The notes beneath the pieces are model-generated. The model had not been told where the DNA came from. It made no database searches and worked only from the letters and a program-made list of their open reading frames with translations. From NCBI RefSeq assembly GCF_003339865.1, contig NZ_QPKV01000012.1, forward strand, positions 85,281-149,280: a DNA stretch of 64,000 nucleotides, written 5' to 3'. Below, one piece after another: positions 44,523 to 54,800 of the stretch. Made by a program: the position numbers and the translations under genes. Position 1 is the first letter of the stretch, and each line of letters starts with the position of its first letter. The stretch is from Pedobacter chinensis. GTDB taxonomy: Bacteria; Bacteroidota; Bacteroidia; Sphingobacteriales; Sphingobacteriaceae.

Positions 44523-44683
44523 GTTTAAGGTATTTTGATCATAATTTTGTTTTTAGACTTAGCGAGACGCTAAGACTAGATGAAGCCTTTTCTTAGTTCG
44601 CCATTCTCAAGATGGGCAAATCCTTAGGTGCACAGTTTGGAACTGTCTCGTGTTTACTATTGCCGAAATCACCAGCATATGGC

Positions 44684-45694
44684 TTAAAGGTTTTCACCAT
44701 TTTGAAAATTCTCCATCTCTTTGCTAACCTCATCAAGTAATTGCTTTTCTGTTGGCAAATAAAGTTTGTACTGGCTCGCAATAATTTGTTTTTGTTCGTC
44801 AGGCAGGGTAAATTTTACAACTGCATCATTTTTATCGGCACAGAGCAAAATCCCAATAGTTGGGTTTTCATGAGATAGTTTTTCAATGCGGTCATAGTAA
44901 TTGACATACATTTGCAACTGACCGATATCTTGATGGGTTAATTTATGTGTTTTGATTTCAATGATTACAAAACATTGTAGCAAACGGTTATAAAATACCA
45001 GATCTACAAAAAATTCATCGCCCTCGATATGGATTCTCTTTTGCCTTGATACGAAAGAGAATCCATTGCCCAGTTCGAGTAAAAAGTCCTGTAAATGTGT
45101 GATAATGGCACTTTCTAAATCCTTTTCATAATAAGAGGACTCCCTTTTTAATCCGAGAAATTCCAGAAGCATCGGATCCTTAATTATTTCTTTGGCATCA
45201 GCAGGCTGTTTTTCGTTTTTGGCAACAGCTAAAACACTTTCTTTATCATTGCTTAATAAAAGTCTCTCATAAAGATTACTATAAACCTGCCTTTCCAGTT
45301 GCCGCGACGTCCAGTTGTTCTTTTTTGTTTCAGCAACATAAAACTCTCTTTTTTCCTCATTGTCAACACTAAGGAGTAATTTATACTGTGTCCAACTCAA
45401 TTGTGCATGCAGTGCATGCACAATCGGAAAAGTACGATAAAATTGGCGATAGAGATTCATCTGACGAACAGAAAAGCCACTTCCAAATTCAGGTTGCAAC
45501 TTTTCTGAAAGGTATTTGATCAAAAAACTTCCATAATCTGCTCGGTCTTTACTCTGCTGTTCTTCTTCAAAAATCCGTTTGCCGATATGCCAGTACATTA
45601 GCGTCCTTTGGTGATCGACAGCTCGCACCGCCCTATCATTGGATTGAGCTATGATCGCTTTCAGGTCTGATATTATAGATTGGTTTACAAGCAT
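44684..45694 (-). CDS. YhcG-type DUF1016 protein (PDDEXK nuclease)
   Basis: 336 aa. N-terminal DUF1016 winged-helix region (YWHIGKRIFEEEQQSKDRADYG, LSWTQYKLLLSVDNEEKREFY) and C-terminal PDDEXK nuclease domain with D and ExK in FFVDLVFYNRLLQCFVIIEIK. Such proteins are common beside type I restriction genes and on defence islands. No restriction genes are present here, so it may be a leftover or an independent nuclease. Confidence 0.9.
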   Translation of the reverse strand: MLVNQSIISDLKAIIAQSNDRAVRAVDHQRTLMYWHIGKRIFEEEQQSKDRADYGSFLIKYLSEKLQPEFGSGFSVRQMNLYRQFYRTFPIVHALHAQLSWTQYKLLLSVDNEEKREFYVAETKKNNWTSRQLERQVYSNLYERLLLSNDKESVLAVAKNEKQPADAKEIIKDPMLLEFLGLKRESSYYEKDLESAIITHLQDFLLELGNGFSFVSRQKRIHIEGDEFFVDLVFYNRLLQCFVIIEIKTHKLTHQDIGQLQMYVNYYDRIEKLSHENPTIGILLCADKNDAVVKFTLPDEQKQIIASQYKLYLPTEKQLLDEVSKEMENFQNGENL

Positions 45695-45829
45695 TTTAGG
45701 CTATAAATAAATTTACCTTCTAATCAGTAAAGTTACGAAAAACAGGCAATTTAGTTGGTATCAGACAGACTTTTGATTCCGAATAAAATGTGAATTATCA
45801 CGCTAATTGAGGGAAACACTTACAACTTT

Positions 45830-45932
45830 TTCTTTTTCCTATACTGCCCCTCAATCTTGTTATTGACCACTTTATCAAAATTTACTACTGCTTCACAATG
45901 CTCATAAAAGTTCGAACTTCCGCGGATTGACT
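45830..45932 (-). repeat. Dispersed ~100-bp repeat, copy D (right side of the island)
   Basis: Minus-strand frame ESIRGSSNFYEHCEAVV, then NFDKVVNNKIEGQYRKKKK. The last 37 bp (45896-45932) match copy B exactly, which makes B and D candidate att sites or displaced 3' gene ends. Confidence 0.75.
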
Positions 45933-45948
45933 CTACGGAAAAATAAAT

Positions 45949-45983
45949 GGCCCTGAAATATTGAATTTCAGGGCCTTATTTTT
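45949..45983 (+). terminator. Terminator hairpin after repeat copy D
   Basis: An 11-bp perfect stem (GGCCCTGAAAT / ATTTCAGGGCC), then TTATTTTTTA on the plus strand. Confidence 0.8.
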
Positions 45984-46301
45984 TACGACAAAACTTAACA
46001 AGCACAATTTTCTGATTGCAAACGTTTGATAAGTTCAATTCCAATTCTATTCATTGAGCATGTAAGAAAATAATTATTAGGATTCTACATAATTGACTTT
46101 CAATTTTGATATTCTATCTACTTTAAGCACCTGACATTTGTTAAACTGCTGCAACATTCTCCAATTTGGCTAATTTCATATTCATGTTACGGAAGTTTGT
46201 ACTATCAATTAATAGTGGCTCTTCATCAAAGCAATAAGCTATTAATTACATTTTCTGGTGATATGCTTTGCTATTTATGATAATGTGAAAATACCCTAAA
46301 A

Positions 46302-46331
46302 GTGTATAATCATACACCTATACTATTTTTG
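46302..46331 (+). promoter_or_regulatory. lipB promoter with operator-like dyad
   Basis: Perfect dyad GTGTAT-AATC-ATACAC (46302-46317) lies where the -33 element and spacer should be, 6 bp before TATTTTTG (46324-46331), a consensus -7 element. A repressor or activator site is likely; the protein is unknown. Confidence 0.55.
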
Positions 46332-46394
46332 AATTGCCTACATTCAATCGAGATTCTGAAAAGAAAAACCGTTAATTTTTAATCGTTCCATTAA

Positions 46395-47123
46395 ATGAAA
46401 GTACGAACTAAATATATTGATTTAAAGCTAATTCCGCATCATCTTGCATTAAACTTTCAAATTGAGCAAAGAGAAAATATTGCACTTTTGAAGAAAGAAA
46501 ACCTTGATACATCCCAATCTAACGTACTTGTGTTATGCGAACACAATCCTATCCTTACTTTTGGCAGTTCTGCAAAAGAATCAGAGTTATTTATCGCCAA
46601 AGACAAACTTAAATCTGTGGGGTTGGATATATCCTATATCAGGCGTGGAGGCGCAATAACATTTCATGGACCTGGTCAAATTGTTGGTTATCCAATTCTC
46701 GATTTAGAAAATTTTAAAACAGATATTAGGTGGTATACCGAAACAATGGCAAAAGTTATTATTGACACATTAAAAAATTATGATGTAGAAGGCTATTATG
46801 ACAAGGAATTTCCTGGTGTTTGGATTAATGACAAATTATCTGGTAAGAAAAAGAAAATATGCGCTGTGGGGGTTCATCTATCCAGGTGGATTACTAATCA
46901 TGGTTTTGCATTTAATATTTCTAATGACATGAAATATTATCAATATTTTATCCCTTGTGCAATTAATGAACCTGATAGAGCGGTAACAACCCTAAGCAAA
47001 GAACTAGGAAGGGAAATTAATATTGATGAAGTTAAAAATATAATTTTACAAAATTTCGAACATCATTTCCTAACCGAATTAGTCCGCCAGGGATCAATTG
47101 AGGTTGTTCTTTCTATAATCTGA
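46395..47123 (+). CDS. lipB: Octanoyltransferase LipB
   Basis: 242 aa, full length. It moves octanoate from acyl carrier protein to lipoyl domains. The signature RRGGAITFHGPGQIVGYPI, the conserved Lys in KKICAVGVHLSRW, and the catalytic Cys in PCAINEPDRAVTTL are present. Its 3' end overlaps the convergent AraC gene by 30 bp. No lipA is adjacent. Confidence 0.93.
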   Translation: MKVRTKYIDLKLIPHHLALNFQIEQRENIALLKKENLDTSQSNVLVLCEHNPILTFGSSAKESELFIAKDKLKSVGLDISYIRRGGAITFHGPGQIVGYPILDLENFKTDIRWYTETMAKVIIDTLKNYDVEGYYDKEFPGVWINDKLSGKKKKICAVGVHLSRWITNHGFAFNISNDMKYYQYFIPCAINEPDRAVTTLSKELGREINIDEVKNIILQNFEHHFLTELVRQGSIEVVLSII

Positions 47124-47930
47124 TGGTGAAACCTGATGAAACTTTTTGAAGAAACGGTTTAAATGGCTTTTATCCGTAAAACCAAATTGGTCAACGATTT
47201 CATTTATCCTAAGATCACTTTGAATCAGGCGATATTCAATCAATTTTAATTTGTAGGTTTCAATATATTGCTGTAAGGTTTCATTGGTTTGCTTCTTGAA
47301 AAACCTCCCAAGATAGGTTTCAGATACATTAAATTCCTTGCTTATAACAGCTACCCTCAACTTTTCAGGACTATAAATATTTGCTTGTACATATTGCAAA
47401 ATACCCGTTATCCTGTGATCGGTCATGGCATCAATTTTACCAGGTACTGCAATCATTAAATTCCTGGCTACTATAACCAAAATTGTCCCAATATAACTGT
47501 TTATCAATTCCTGACTATAGCGGGTTTTGTTTTGATGTTCATAGATGATAGCTTTCATAATGGCATTCACCGCTATTTTGTCTTCCTTCTTTTTTAAAAC
47601 ACAGCCCGGGATTTTATTTACATTATTTAAAATCAATTCAATTTTTTGCAGAAGACTTTTAGAATTGTCTTTTAAATAAATATGATCAATCCTGATAAAA
47701 AATAATTGTGTTGTAGTTTCAAAAACAAAATCATGCCCATCTTCGGGTGCTAACAAAAATAACTGACCTGTGCTATAATCTATTTTTGTTTCATTAATGA
47801 GTTGCTTCCCTTTTCCTTTTACAATATATACAAATTCAAAAAAACTCACTTGATGCATTCCTCTCGGACATACATCCATTGGTTCTTTAAGAATTAATTC
47901 AAATGGCTGATGTAACACGTCCTTTATCAT
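47094..47930 (-). CDS. AraC-family transcriptional regulator
   Basis: 278 aa. N-terminal cupin-like sensing domain (about 10-150) and C-terminal double helix-turn-helix (LRVAVISKEFNVSETYLGRFF and INEIVDQFGFTDKSHLNRFFKK). Divergent from an oxidoreductase gene with a 91-bp shared gap, so it probably controls that gene. Confidence 0.9.
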   Translation of the reverse strand: MIKDVLHQPFELILKEPMDVCPRGMHQVSFFEFVYIVKGKGKQLINETKIDYSTGQLFLLAPEDGHDFVFETTTQLFFIRIDHIYLKDNSKSLLQKIELILNNVNKIPGCVLKKKEDKIAVNAIMKAIIYEHQNKTRYSQELINSYIGTILVIVARNLMIAVPGKIDAMTDHRITGILQYVQANIYSPEKLRVAVISKEFNVSETYLGRFFKKQTNETLQQYIETYKLKLIEYRLIQSDLRINEIVDQFGFTDKSHLNRFFKKFHQVSPSDYRKNNLN

Positions 47931-47988
47931 AGAAAAAAAATACTCTTTAATGGTGTAAAATTACAACATTCTAAATTATGAGGCAAGT

Positions 47989-47996
47989 TAACTTTG
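47989..47996 (+). promoter_or_regulatory. -7 element of the oxidoreductase gene
   Basis: TAACTTTG, a perfect TAnnTTTG, 25 bp before the ATG at 48022. No TTTG is seen at -33, as expected for activation by the divergent AraC regulator. Confidence 0.5.
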
Positions 47997-48021
47997 TATC
48001 GATAATTTAAAAAAATAAACA

Positions 48022-49032
48022 ATGAAAGCATTAATTCTTAAACAATACAACAAGCCTTATATAATGGAAGAAATCCCAATTCCCATTGCAAATGAAAGGC
48101 AGGTACTGGTAAAAATATCACACAGTGGGGTAAATCCTCTTGATTTAAAAATCAAATCCGGTCAGGCAGCGCATGCACAAACAAAGATGCCAGATGCTAT
48201 ACTAGGTACAGACATGTCTGGTGTCATTGTTTCAGTTGGTAATGAAGTAAAAAATTTTAAAGTTGGTGATGCAGTTTACGGAATGGTTGGAGGTATTGGA
48301 GGTGCACAGGGAACTCTTGCAGAATATGCGGCTGTTGATCCGGATCTATTGGCATTAAAGGCTACAAACATCAGCTTTAAGGAAGCAGCTGCACTACCAT
48401 TGATTACAATTACCGCATGGGAAGCAATGATCGACAGGGCCGATATACAAAAAGGAAGCACAGTTTTAGTTCATGGTGGCGCCGGAGGAGTTGGTCATAT
48501 AGCGATACAAATTGCCAGAGCAAAAGGAGCAATTGTTTATACAACAGTAAGTTCAGATCAAATAGAAACTGTTCGAAATTTAGGGGCTATACCCATTGAT
48601 TATACAAAGTACAGCGTGAAAGAATATATTACAGAATTTACCAACGATGAGGGGTTTGATGTTGTTTTAGATACCATTGGCGGCACCGTTCTTGACGCTT
48701 CTTTTACTGCTGTAAAAAGATATACCGGACACGTAATTAGTATTCTCGGTTGGGGTTCGCACAGTTTAGCACCACTTTCTTTTCGTGGGGCATCTTATTC
48801 CGGAGTTTTTACGCTTTATCCATTAATATCTGGCAAACATCGCAAACATCATGGTAAGATATTAACTGAAGTATCAAAATTAATTGATACCGGAGATTTA
48901 AAACCTTTGGTTGATGGTAATGATTACACCATGGACAGTATTGATGATGCATACAAAAAAATGGAAGATGGTTCCGCTCAAGGCAAAATTATCATTTCAA
49001 TAGCAAATAATCAGGATGAAAACTTATCATGA
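48022..49032 (+). CDS. Quinone-oxidoreductase-like NADP-dependent dehydrogenase
   Basis: 336-aa medium-chain dehydrogenase of the zeta-crystallin/QOR group. GroES-like N-terminal part (MEEIPIPIANERQVLVKI, GTDMSGVI), and Rossmann motif VLVHGGAGGVGHIAIQIA for NADPH. Structural zinc Cys are missing, as usual for this group. It probably reduces quinones or enones. Confidence 0.9.
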   Translation: MKALILKQYNKPYIMEEIPIPIANERQVLVKISHSGVNPLDLKIKSGQAAHAQTKMPDAILGTDMSGVIVSVGNEVKNFKVGDAVYGMVGGIGGAQGTLAEYAAVDPDLLALKATNISFKEAAALPLITITAWEAMIDRADIQKGSTVLVHGGAGGVGHIAIQIARAKGAIVYTTVSSDQIETVRNLGAIPIDYTKYSVKEYITEFTNDEGFDVVLDTIGGTVLDASFTAVKRYTGHVISILGWGSHSLAPLSFRGASYSGVFTLYPLISGKHRKHHGKILTEVSKLIDTGDLKPLVDGNDYTMDSIDDAYKKMEDGSAQGKIIISIANNQDENLS

Positions 49033-49745
49033 AAACGGTTTTAAATAAAATCATTGAAGCCCATGGTGGCGAAAGTCGCTGGCGTAAACTAAGCAAAGTA
49101 CAATTTGATATTGTAAGCAGCGGCAAACTTTTCGACATGCAGGGTTTCCCACAGGATCTTTCCCCAAGAAAAATGGTTGAACTCCACAAACAGCATGCAT
49201 CAATGCGGCCTTTCGGAGCCCCCAACCAAAAGACAAACTTTAATGCGAAAAGGATAGCAATCGAAACACTCGAGGGGGAAGTATTGTTCGAAAGAACTGG
49301 AAATGCAAGTGAGATCCATCAACATATGACAAATGGTAATTGGGACGCTCTTGATAGGGCCTATTTTAATGGTTACGCGCTTTGGACTTATCTTACCTCA
49401 CCTTTCCTATTATTGATGGATGGTTTTGAAGTTACAGAAATAAATCCTTTAGAAATTAATGGCGAAATTTGCAGGGGTATAACCGTGCAATTTCCTCAAT
49501 ACATAGCATCTCATAGTTCTACTCAGCAATTTTATTTTGGCAGTGACTTTCTCCTAAAAAGGCATGACTACTTTATTGATGTTGCCGGAAATTTCCATGC
49601 GGCCCAATTACTGTTAAATTATGTTGAAACAGATGGAATTAAACTGCCTGCTAAAAGAAGGGCTTATAAAAAAACAGCTGATAATCAACCAGCAAAAGAG
49701 GATCTGATGGTTGCTATAGATATTTCAAATATTAAATTCTCCTAG
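49029..49745 (+). CDS. Hypothetical protein coupled to the oxidoreductase
   Basis: 238 aa, ATGA overlap with the preceding stop, so translationally coupled. It starts IIEAHGGESRWRKLSKVQF and continues with many beta strands, like the LolA/LppX-type half-barrel of DUF-class proteins with an AHGG start. No signal peptide. Function unknown; perhaps handles a lipid-like substrate of the oxidoreductase. Confidence 0.75.
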   Translation: MKTVLNKIIEAHGGESRWRKLSKVQFDIVSSGKLFDMQGFPQDLSPRKMVELHKQHASMRPFGAPNQKTNFNAKRIAIETLEGEVLFERTGNASEIHQHMTNGNWDALDRAYFNGYALWTYLTSPFLLLMDGFEVTEINPLEINGEICRGITVQFPQYIASHSSTQQFYFGSDFLLKRHDYFIDVAGNFHAAQLLLNYVETDGIKLPAKRRAYKKTADNQPAKEDLMVAIDISNIKFS

Positions 49746-50085
49746 ATTGAGATGTTTTTGATTTGGAGGAACAATCATTAAATTTTAAAGCTCTTAAATT
49801 TGTGTATTTCGCCAAATAAAGCCACCAGATTCCATCCCAAAGTATACACCGGGCTTTAATTCTTAGGTTGGGGAAGATTAGAGTCAATCTGTACCAAAAA
49901 TAAAAAGTCAGTCCAGTTTTCTTACATCAAAATCCTAAATCACTTTTCGCTGGTGTGTCGTCAATGTGCTTAGAATCCAATTTAAGAGTGTTAATGGTGC
50001 TTACTATCCATCCGGTTTAATTATATAAAAGAAAAAAGATGAGCAGATGAAAAATCATCTGCTCATCGTATTGGAAATAAACATA
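49746..50085. other. Intergenic region
   Basis: About 340 bp between convergent units; apart from the susD terminator at 50028-50067 nothing is recognised. Confidence 0.5.
50028..50067 (-). terminator. Terminator of the susCD operon
   Basis: A 13-bp perfect stem GATGAGCAGATGA / TCATCTGCTCATC with an AAAA loop, followed on the minus strand by a run of T. It lies 18 bp after the SusD stop. Confidence 0.9.
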
Positions 50086-51843
50086 CTATTGATATCCAGG
50101 ATTTTGGCCAAACTCAGCTGCATTTTGTAAAGCATTGAGCTCTGTTAATGGTATTGGCCTCAATCTATGATAGGCCTGAACCGCCGTAATATCAGGATTG
50201 GCAGCTTTAATCCGTGCAACAAACTGTTCGCCGCTTAAAGTTCTTTTCAGGTCAAACCACCTGATTTGTTCTCCACAGAGTTCCCTGGCTCGCTCATCCA
50301 GAATAAAATCTATTCCTCCGCTTTGAACGGCAGCAGCAGTTGTTTGCATTGCCGCTGTTTGGTTCACAGGGGTTTTGATTGCTGCCCGCGTGCGCAACAC
50401 ATTAAGTTGTGTCGCTGCCGCATCGTAATTTCCGAGTTGAAACTCTGCTTCTGCTGCGATCAGATACATCTCCGCCAGGCGGATTACCATAATGTCGTTA
50501 AACCCGGGCTGTGAGTTTGGTACGGTTCGGGTATTGTCTAGAAATTTTCTTAAAGCAACAAAATCAGTCAGGGATTTTATCGTGCCATTGGTATTATACA
50601 AGTCATTGCGGTCAACCACCACATAAGGCCTGGTGGCTTTATCAGCAACAATATTTTTAGTGATCTGTAGAGAGAGTCCCGTTCCGCTTACGACTGCTGT
50701 TCCCACAACGCTCGCCTCCTTGCCATAGGTGGTTGCCTGAGCAGCTGTCCAGGTAAATGCAGTACTTCCATTTGTAGTGGAGTTTGCAATCCAGGTTTCC
50801 TGAAAACTTGCTGCATAACGGGCATCAATCTGCTCATTGAAAAGATCGAGCAAATAACGGGTTGGTTGCAGGCGGCGCTGACCATCAAATCCATAGGGAA
50901 TACTTTGAACCAATCCAGGCTTGTTGCTGTATTGGGTAAGAAACCAGGCATGTAAGCGGTTAGCATTTGCATCGTAATCAATAGCTGTATTTGTTGAATT
51001 ACTAATAATGTAAAGTGCTTCTTTATTATTTTTGTTATTGGCAGGATTCCACAAATCGGCCGGCGAAGTCCATAAATCTGTACCAATTTCAGCTTTACGG
51101 GTAATGACCTCATTTGCTGTATTACGTGCCAATGTAAAATATTCATTTCGTGCGGTTCCGGTGGCGTAGTAAGCCCTGGAAAGGTATGCTCTGGCTAATA
51201 AACCGAGCGCCGATTTTTTCGACGCACGACTATATTCTGCACCCCAGAAAGAGGCAACAGGAAGGTTTTCTGCGGCAAATTTTAAGTCGTCGATAATGAG
51301 ATCATAAAAAGCACTTACCGGACTACGGTAAGCGGTTAATTCAACAGATGTGGTTTCATTGGTACGCAAACTGACCCCACCAAACTGTTCCACAATATGC
51401 CAGTAATAAAAAGCACGCAAAAATCTCAGTTCTCCTAAACGACGGTTTTTTTCTGCACCATCAGTAAATCCCGCGCCATCAATCCGGTTTATACCTGCAT
51501 TGCAAAGATTAATAGCCCGGTAAAACAATCTGAACACTGCCAGCGTTGAACTCGGGGTTGCGCCCGACAAGCCTTCATAACGGGTAACCTGATTGGCGTA
51601 ATTAGCTTTGTTGGCATTAAACCACAGGTCTGTACCTCCTTCTGAAACCAATAAACCATCTTCTTTACCATACCATGCCCTTTGTTCCTGATAGGCACCG
51701 TTAACTGCAGTAACAAATCCCTGAGGAGTGGTCCAGGTCGCATCTGCAGTTGCGCCCCCTGGATTTACTTCATTCAGACGTTTCTCACAAGAAATAAAAC
51801 ATGTTGAGAAAAATGCCGCGAATAAAAATATATTCTTTTTCAT
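50086..51843 (-). CDS. RagB/SusD-family outer-membrane lipoprotein
   Basis: 585 aa with lipobox (FISC near residue 19) and the SusD fold of TPR helices; N-terminal part TTPQGFVTAVNGAYQEQ and late blocks RLAEMYLIAAEAEFQLGNYDAA and DFILDERARELCGEQIRWFDLKR are typical. It captures an oligosaccharide or peptide at the cell surface for the SusC partner 19 bp upstream. Confidence 0.94.
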   Translation of the reverse strand: MKKNIFLFAAFFSTCFISCEKRLNEVNPGGATADATWTTPQGFVTAVNGAYQEQRAWYGKEDGLLVSEGGTDLWFNANKANYANQVTRYEGLSGATPSSTLAVFRLFYRAINLCNAGINRIDGAGFTDGAEKNRRLGELRFLRAFYYWHIVEQFGGVSLRTNETTSVELTAYRSPVSAFYDLIIDDLKFAAENLPVASFWGAEYSRASKKSALGLLARAYLSRAYYATGTARNEYFTLARNTANEVITRKAEIGTDLWTSPADLWNPANNKNNKEALYIISNSTNTAIDYDANANRLHAWFLTQYSNKPGLVQSIPYGFDGQRRLQPTRYLLDLFNEQIDARYAASFQETWIANSTTNGSTAFTWTAAQATTYGKEASVVGTAVVSGTGLSLQITKNIVADKATRPYVVVDRNDLYNTNGTIKSLTDFVALRKFLDNTRTVPNSQPGFNDIMVIRLAEMYLIAAEAEFQLGNYDAAATQLNVLRTRAAIKTPVNQTAAMQTTAAAVQSGGIDFILDERARELCGEQIRWFDLKRTLSGEQFVARIKAANPDITAVQAYHRLRPIPLTELNALQNAAEFGQNPGYQ

Positions 51844-51862
51844 AATAATAAATTCTTAAAAG

Positions 51863-54800
51863 TTATAAATCTAGGTTGAAACCAAATACAAACTGGCGGC
51901 TCAATGGTGAAGATTCTGCGCCACCCCGTTCCGGATCGTAATCCCTTAGTAACTTGTTTTTTGAATAGGTATAGATATTTGAGCCAGTTGCGTACGCCCT
52001 TAGCGAACCTATTTTTAATTTATCGGTTATGCTTTTAGGAAGCGTATAACCTAACTGTATGTTTTTTACCTTGAAAAATGAACCATCGATATATAACAGA
52101 GATTGGTACTGATTAGGATATACATTGGCTATGCCATTGCCCTGACGGGGGCGCGGGAAATCGTTGGAAGGATTATTAAATGTCCAGTAATCAAAATTAT
52201 CTGGTCCGTTCGCCACTCCACCTGGATTATATCGTCCTACAAATTCTGCTTTAACAGTTTGGCCATATCGTGCAATCAAAAAGATGCTTAAATCGAAATT
52301 CTTGTATCTGAAATTGTTCTGCAATCCACCAAACCATTTAGGTTGAACGTTTCCAATAATCTGACGATCGTTAGCTGCATCAATGATATTATCTCCATTT
52401 ACATCCTGCAATTTTATATCTCCGAATCTGAAGGCCTGGCCTGCCTGACTTACTAACCCAGGATTTTCATCAAGTTGCCAGATACCCAGTTTCCGATAAG
52501 TGTAGAATACTTTTACCTGAGAGCCGATAAAAAGCGAATTCTCTTCAGGATTACTTGATGCAATAATGTCCCGGCCATCAATCAAAGCGGTAATTTTTTC
52601 TCTATTGCGTGAAAATGTTGCTGTTGTACTCCAGGTAAAATCCTTGGTCTGGAAGTTAATGGTTGTTAAGCTCGCATTAATACCCGTATTCAATGTAGCG
52701 CCAATATTCTGCGTAATGGTAGTTTGCCCTGTAGAAAGTGGCAGACTTCTGCTCAATATAATGTCGGTTGTTTTAGTCCGGTAAACTTCAATATTACCGG
52801 AAACCCGGTTGTTGAATAACCCGAAATCAAGACCTGTGTTTAGCGTGGTTGATCGCTCCCAGCCTAAATCCGGATTGGCAACCACACCACTGAAACCATA
52901 GGCAGGTGCCGGCACTTCTCCAAACCCCATCGGTACAGTGCTGATCAAACTTTGTGAGCCATAAGGCGAAACACTTCCTGAATTACCTGCAGAACCATAA
53001 CTTACCCTTAATTTCAAATTATTGATTTGTTTGATGCTTTTCATGAATTCCTCTTCACTGATTAACCAGCCTACTGAGGCAGACGCAAAATCATCCCACT
53101 TTCTTCCGGGTGCCAGTACAGAAGCACCATCCCAGCGTTGAGTAGCCTGTAAAAGGTATTTTCCAGCATAGCTATAGTTTAAACGCCCGGCAAAAGCAAG
53201 TAAATCGTAACGTGTAAAACCTGAGGTCGTAACGCGGCTCGATGCTTCGGTACCAAAAAGGTTATTGAAACCTTGTGAGGCTAACACCTGCCTGATGCCG
53301 GTAGAGGTATTTACATCGGCATCGCTATGAATATAACTCGATAAAACAGTAGCGGTCACATTATGCTTGGCAACCGTTTTAGTATAAGTGATCACATTAT
53401 CCCAGTTGTAATACCGGCCGTTATTATTTGTGATGGAGGCCGATGCATACCTGACATTGTTTTGTGCAGTTGAAAACTGATCGTTAAAAATTCCTCTTCG
53501 GCTGTTGCTCAATACTGTACCAAAATTCATCCGGTAAGTAAGGCCCTTTATGGGCGTTAATTCGGCATAACCAGTTGCATTTACTTCGGTGGCCAGCGTT
53601 TCATCAATTGCTGCACCTGGTCTCTCATCGGTAAGCGGGCTTAGCGTGGTGTTACCTGCTGCAAAACCCAGCATCGGGAAAATATTAATACTTCCATCTT
53701 CTGCATAGGGCGTACCCAAGGGTATCGCGGTTAAGGCTGTGGAGAGTGGATCGCGGCGTGTATTGGTTTTACTGTAAGCCAGTTGCCCCGTTATTCCTGC
53801 TTTAAACCAGTCATTTACCTTGTGATCAATATTATACCTAAAATTATAACGATTATAGTCATTATTTTTCAGGGCACCTTCTTCATTGAAATAGCCTAGT
53901 GAGAACAAAGCTTTGGTGGTTTCTGAGCCACCCCTTACTGATACGGTATGGCTTTGCTGCCGGCCATTCCGGATGGCTAAATCTACCCAGTTTACAAAAG
54001 CGCCGGCCTGAATAGCTGCAAGTTCACCCGCACCATTGAAAATTTGTGCATCAGTTTGAGTGATCACTCCTGCATCATTCCGAAATGATTCCCTTCTTAA
54101 GGTAAGGTAATCTTCACCTTGGCGTGGATTTGGAAAAGCTGTTTCCCCATTAATTCCATAATAGCCATTATAGGAAACTCTTGCTTTTCCTGAACTTCCT
54201 TTTTTAGTGGTAATGATTACAACACCGTTTGCACCTTGTGAGCCGTAAATAGCCGTTGAAGAAGCATCCTGTAAAACATCAATCGTTTCAATGTCATTTG
54301 GATTGATATTATTGATACTGCCTCCGTTCTGAACGCCATCAATGACGTAGAGGGGAGACGGATTATTGGAAATAGAACGTGTCCCCCGTATCTGAATATT
54401 TATGCCTGCGCCGGCATTTCCACTGCTCCGGGTAATGTCAACCCCGGCTGCGCGTCCTTGTATAGCCTCTATGGCATTGTGAGTAGGTGCTCTAACAATG
54501 TCAGCTGCTTTAACCGAAGCAACAGCACCAGTTAAATCCCGTCTCTTTATGGTTCCAAAACCCACTACTACCACCTCATCCAAAACATTTGATTGCGCCG
54601 TCAGTTTAACGCTGATGTTCTGTTCATTGGGTTGGACAATTATTGATTGATCAGCATAACCAACATACCTGATAACCAGGGTTATAGGCCTTTCATTACT
54701 GACCTCAATAGTAAATTTACCATTGGCATCAGTCACTGTAGTCAAATTTGTTCCCTGAACGGAAATGCTTGCGCCAGGAATTGAGGTATTGGTACCCGAC

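Larger units (their letters stand above)
44060..44683. other. Intergenic region with repeat copy C
   Basis: About 620 bp. It has repeat copy C with a terminator-like hairpin and, at 44558-44574, a perfect CTTAGCG-AGA-CGCTAAG stem. No gene is supported. Confidence 0.55.
45695..46394. other. Intergenic region with repeat copy D and the lipB promoter
   Basis: About 700 bp, AT-rich. It holds repeat copy D, a strong terminator hairpin, and near the right end a dyad and -7 element before lipB. No further gene is recognised. Confidence 0.6.

Noticed and set aside
44593..44781. 62-aa minus-strand ORF overlapping the DUF1016 3' end
   Set aside because: It overlaps a clear gene in another frame and has no recognisable motif.
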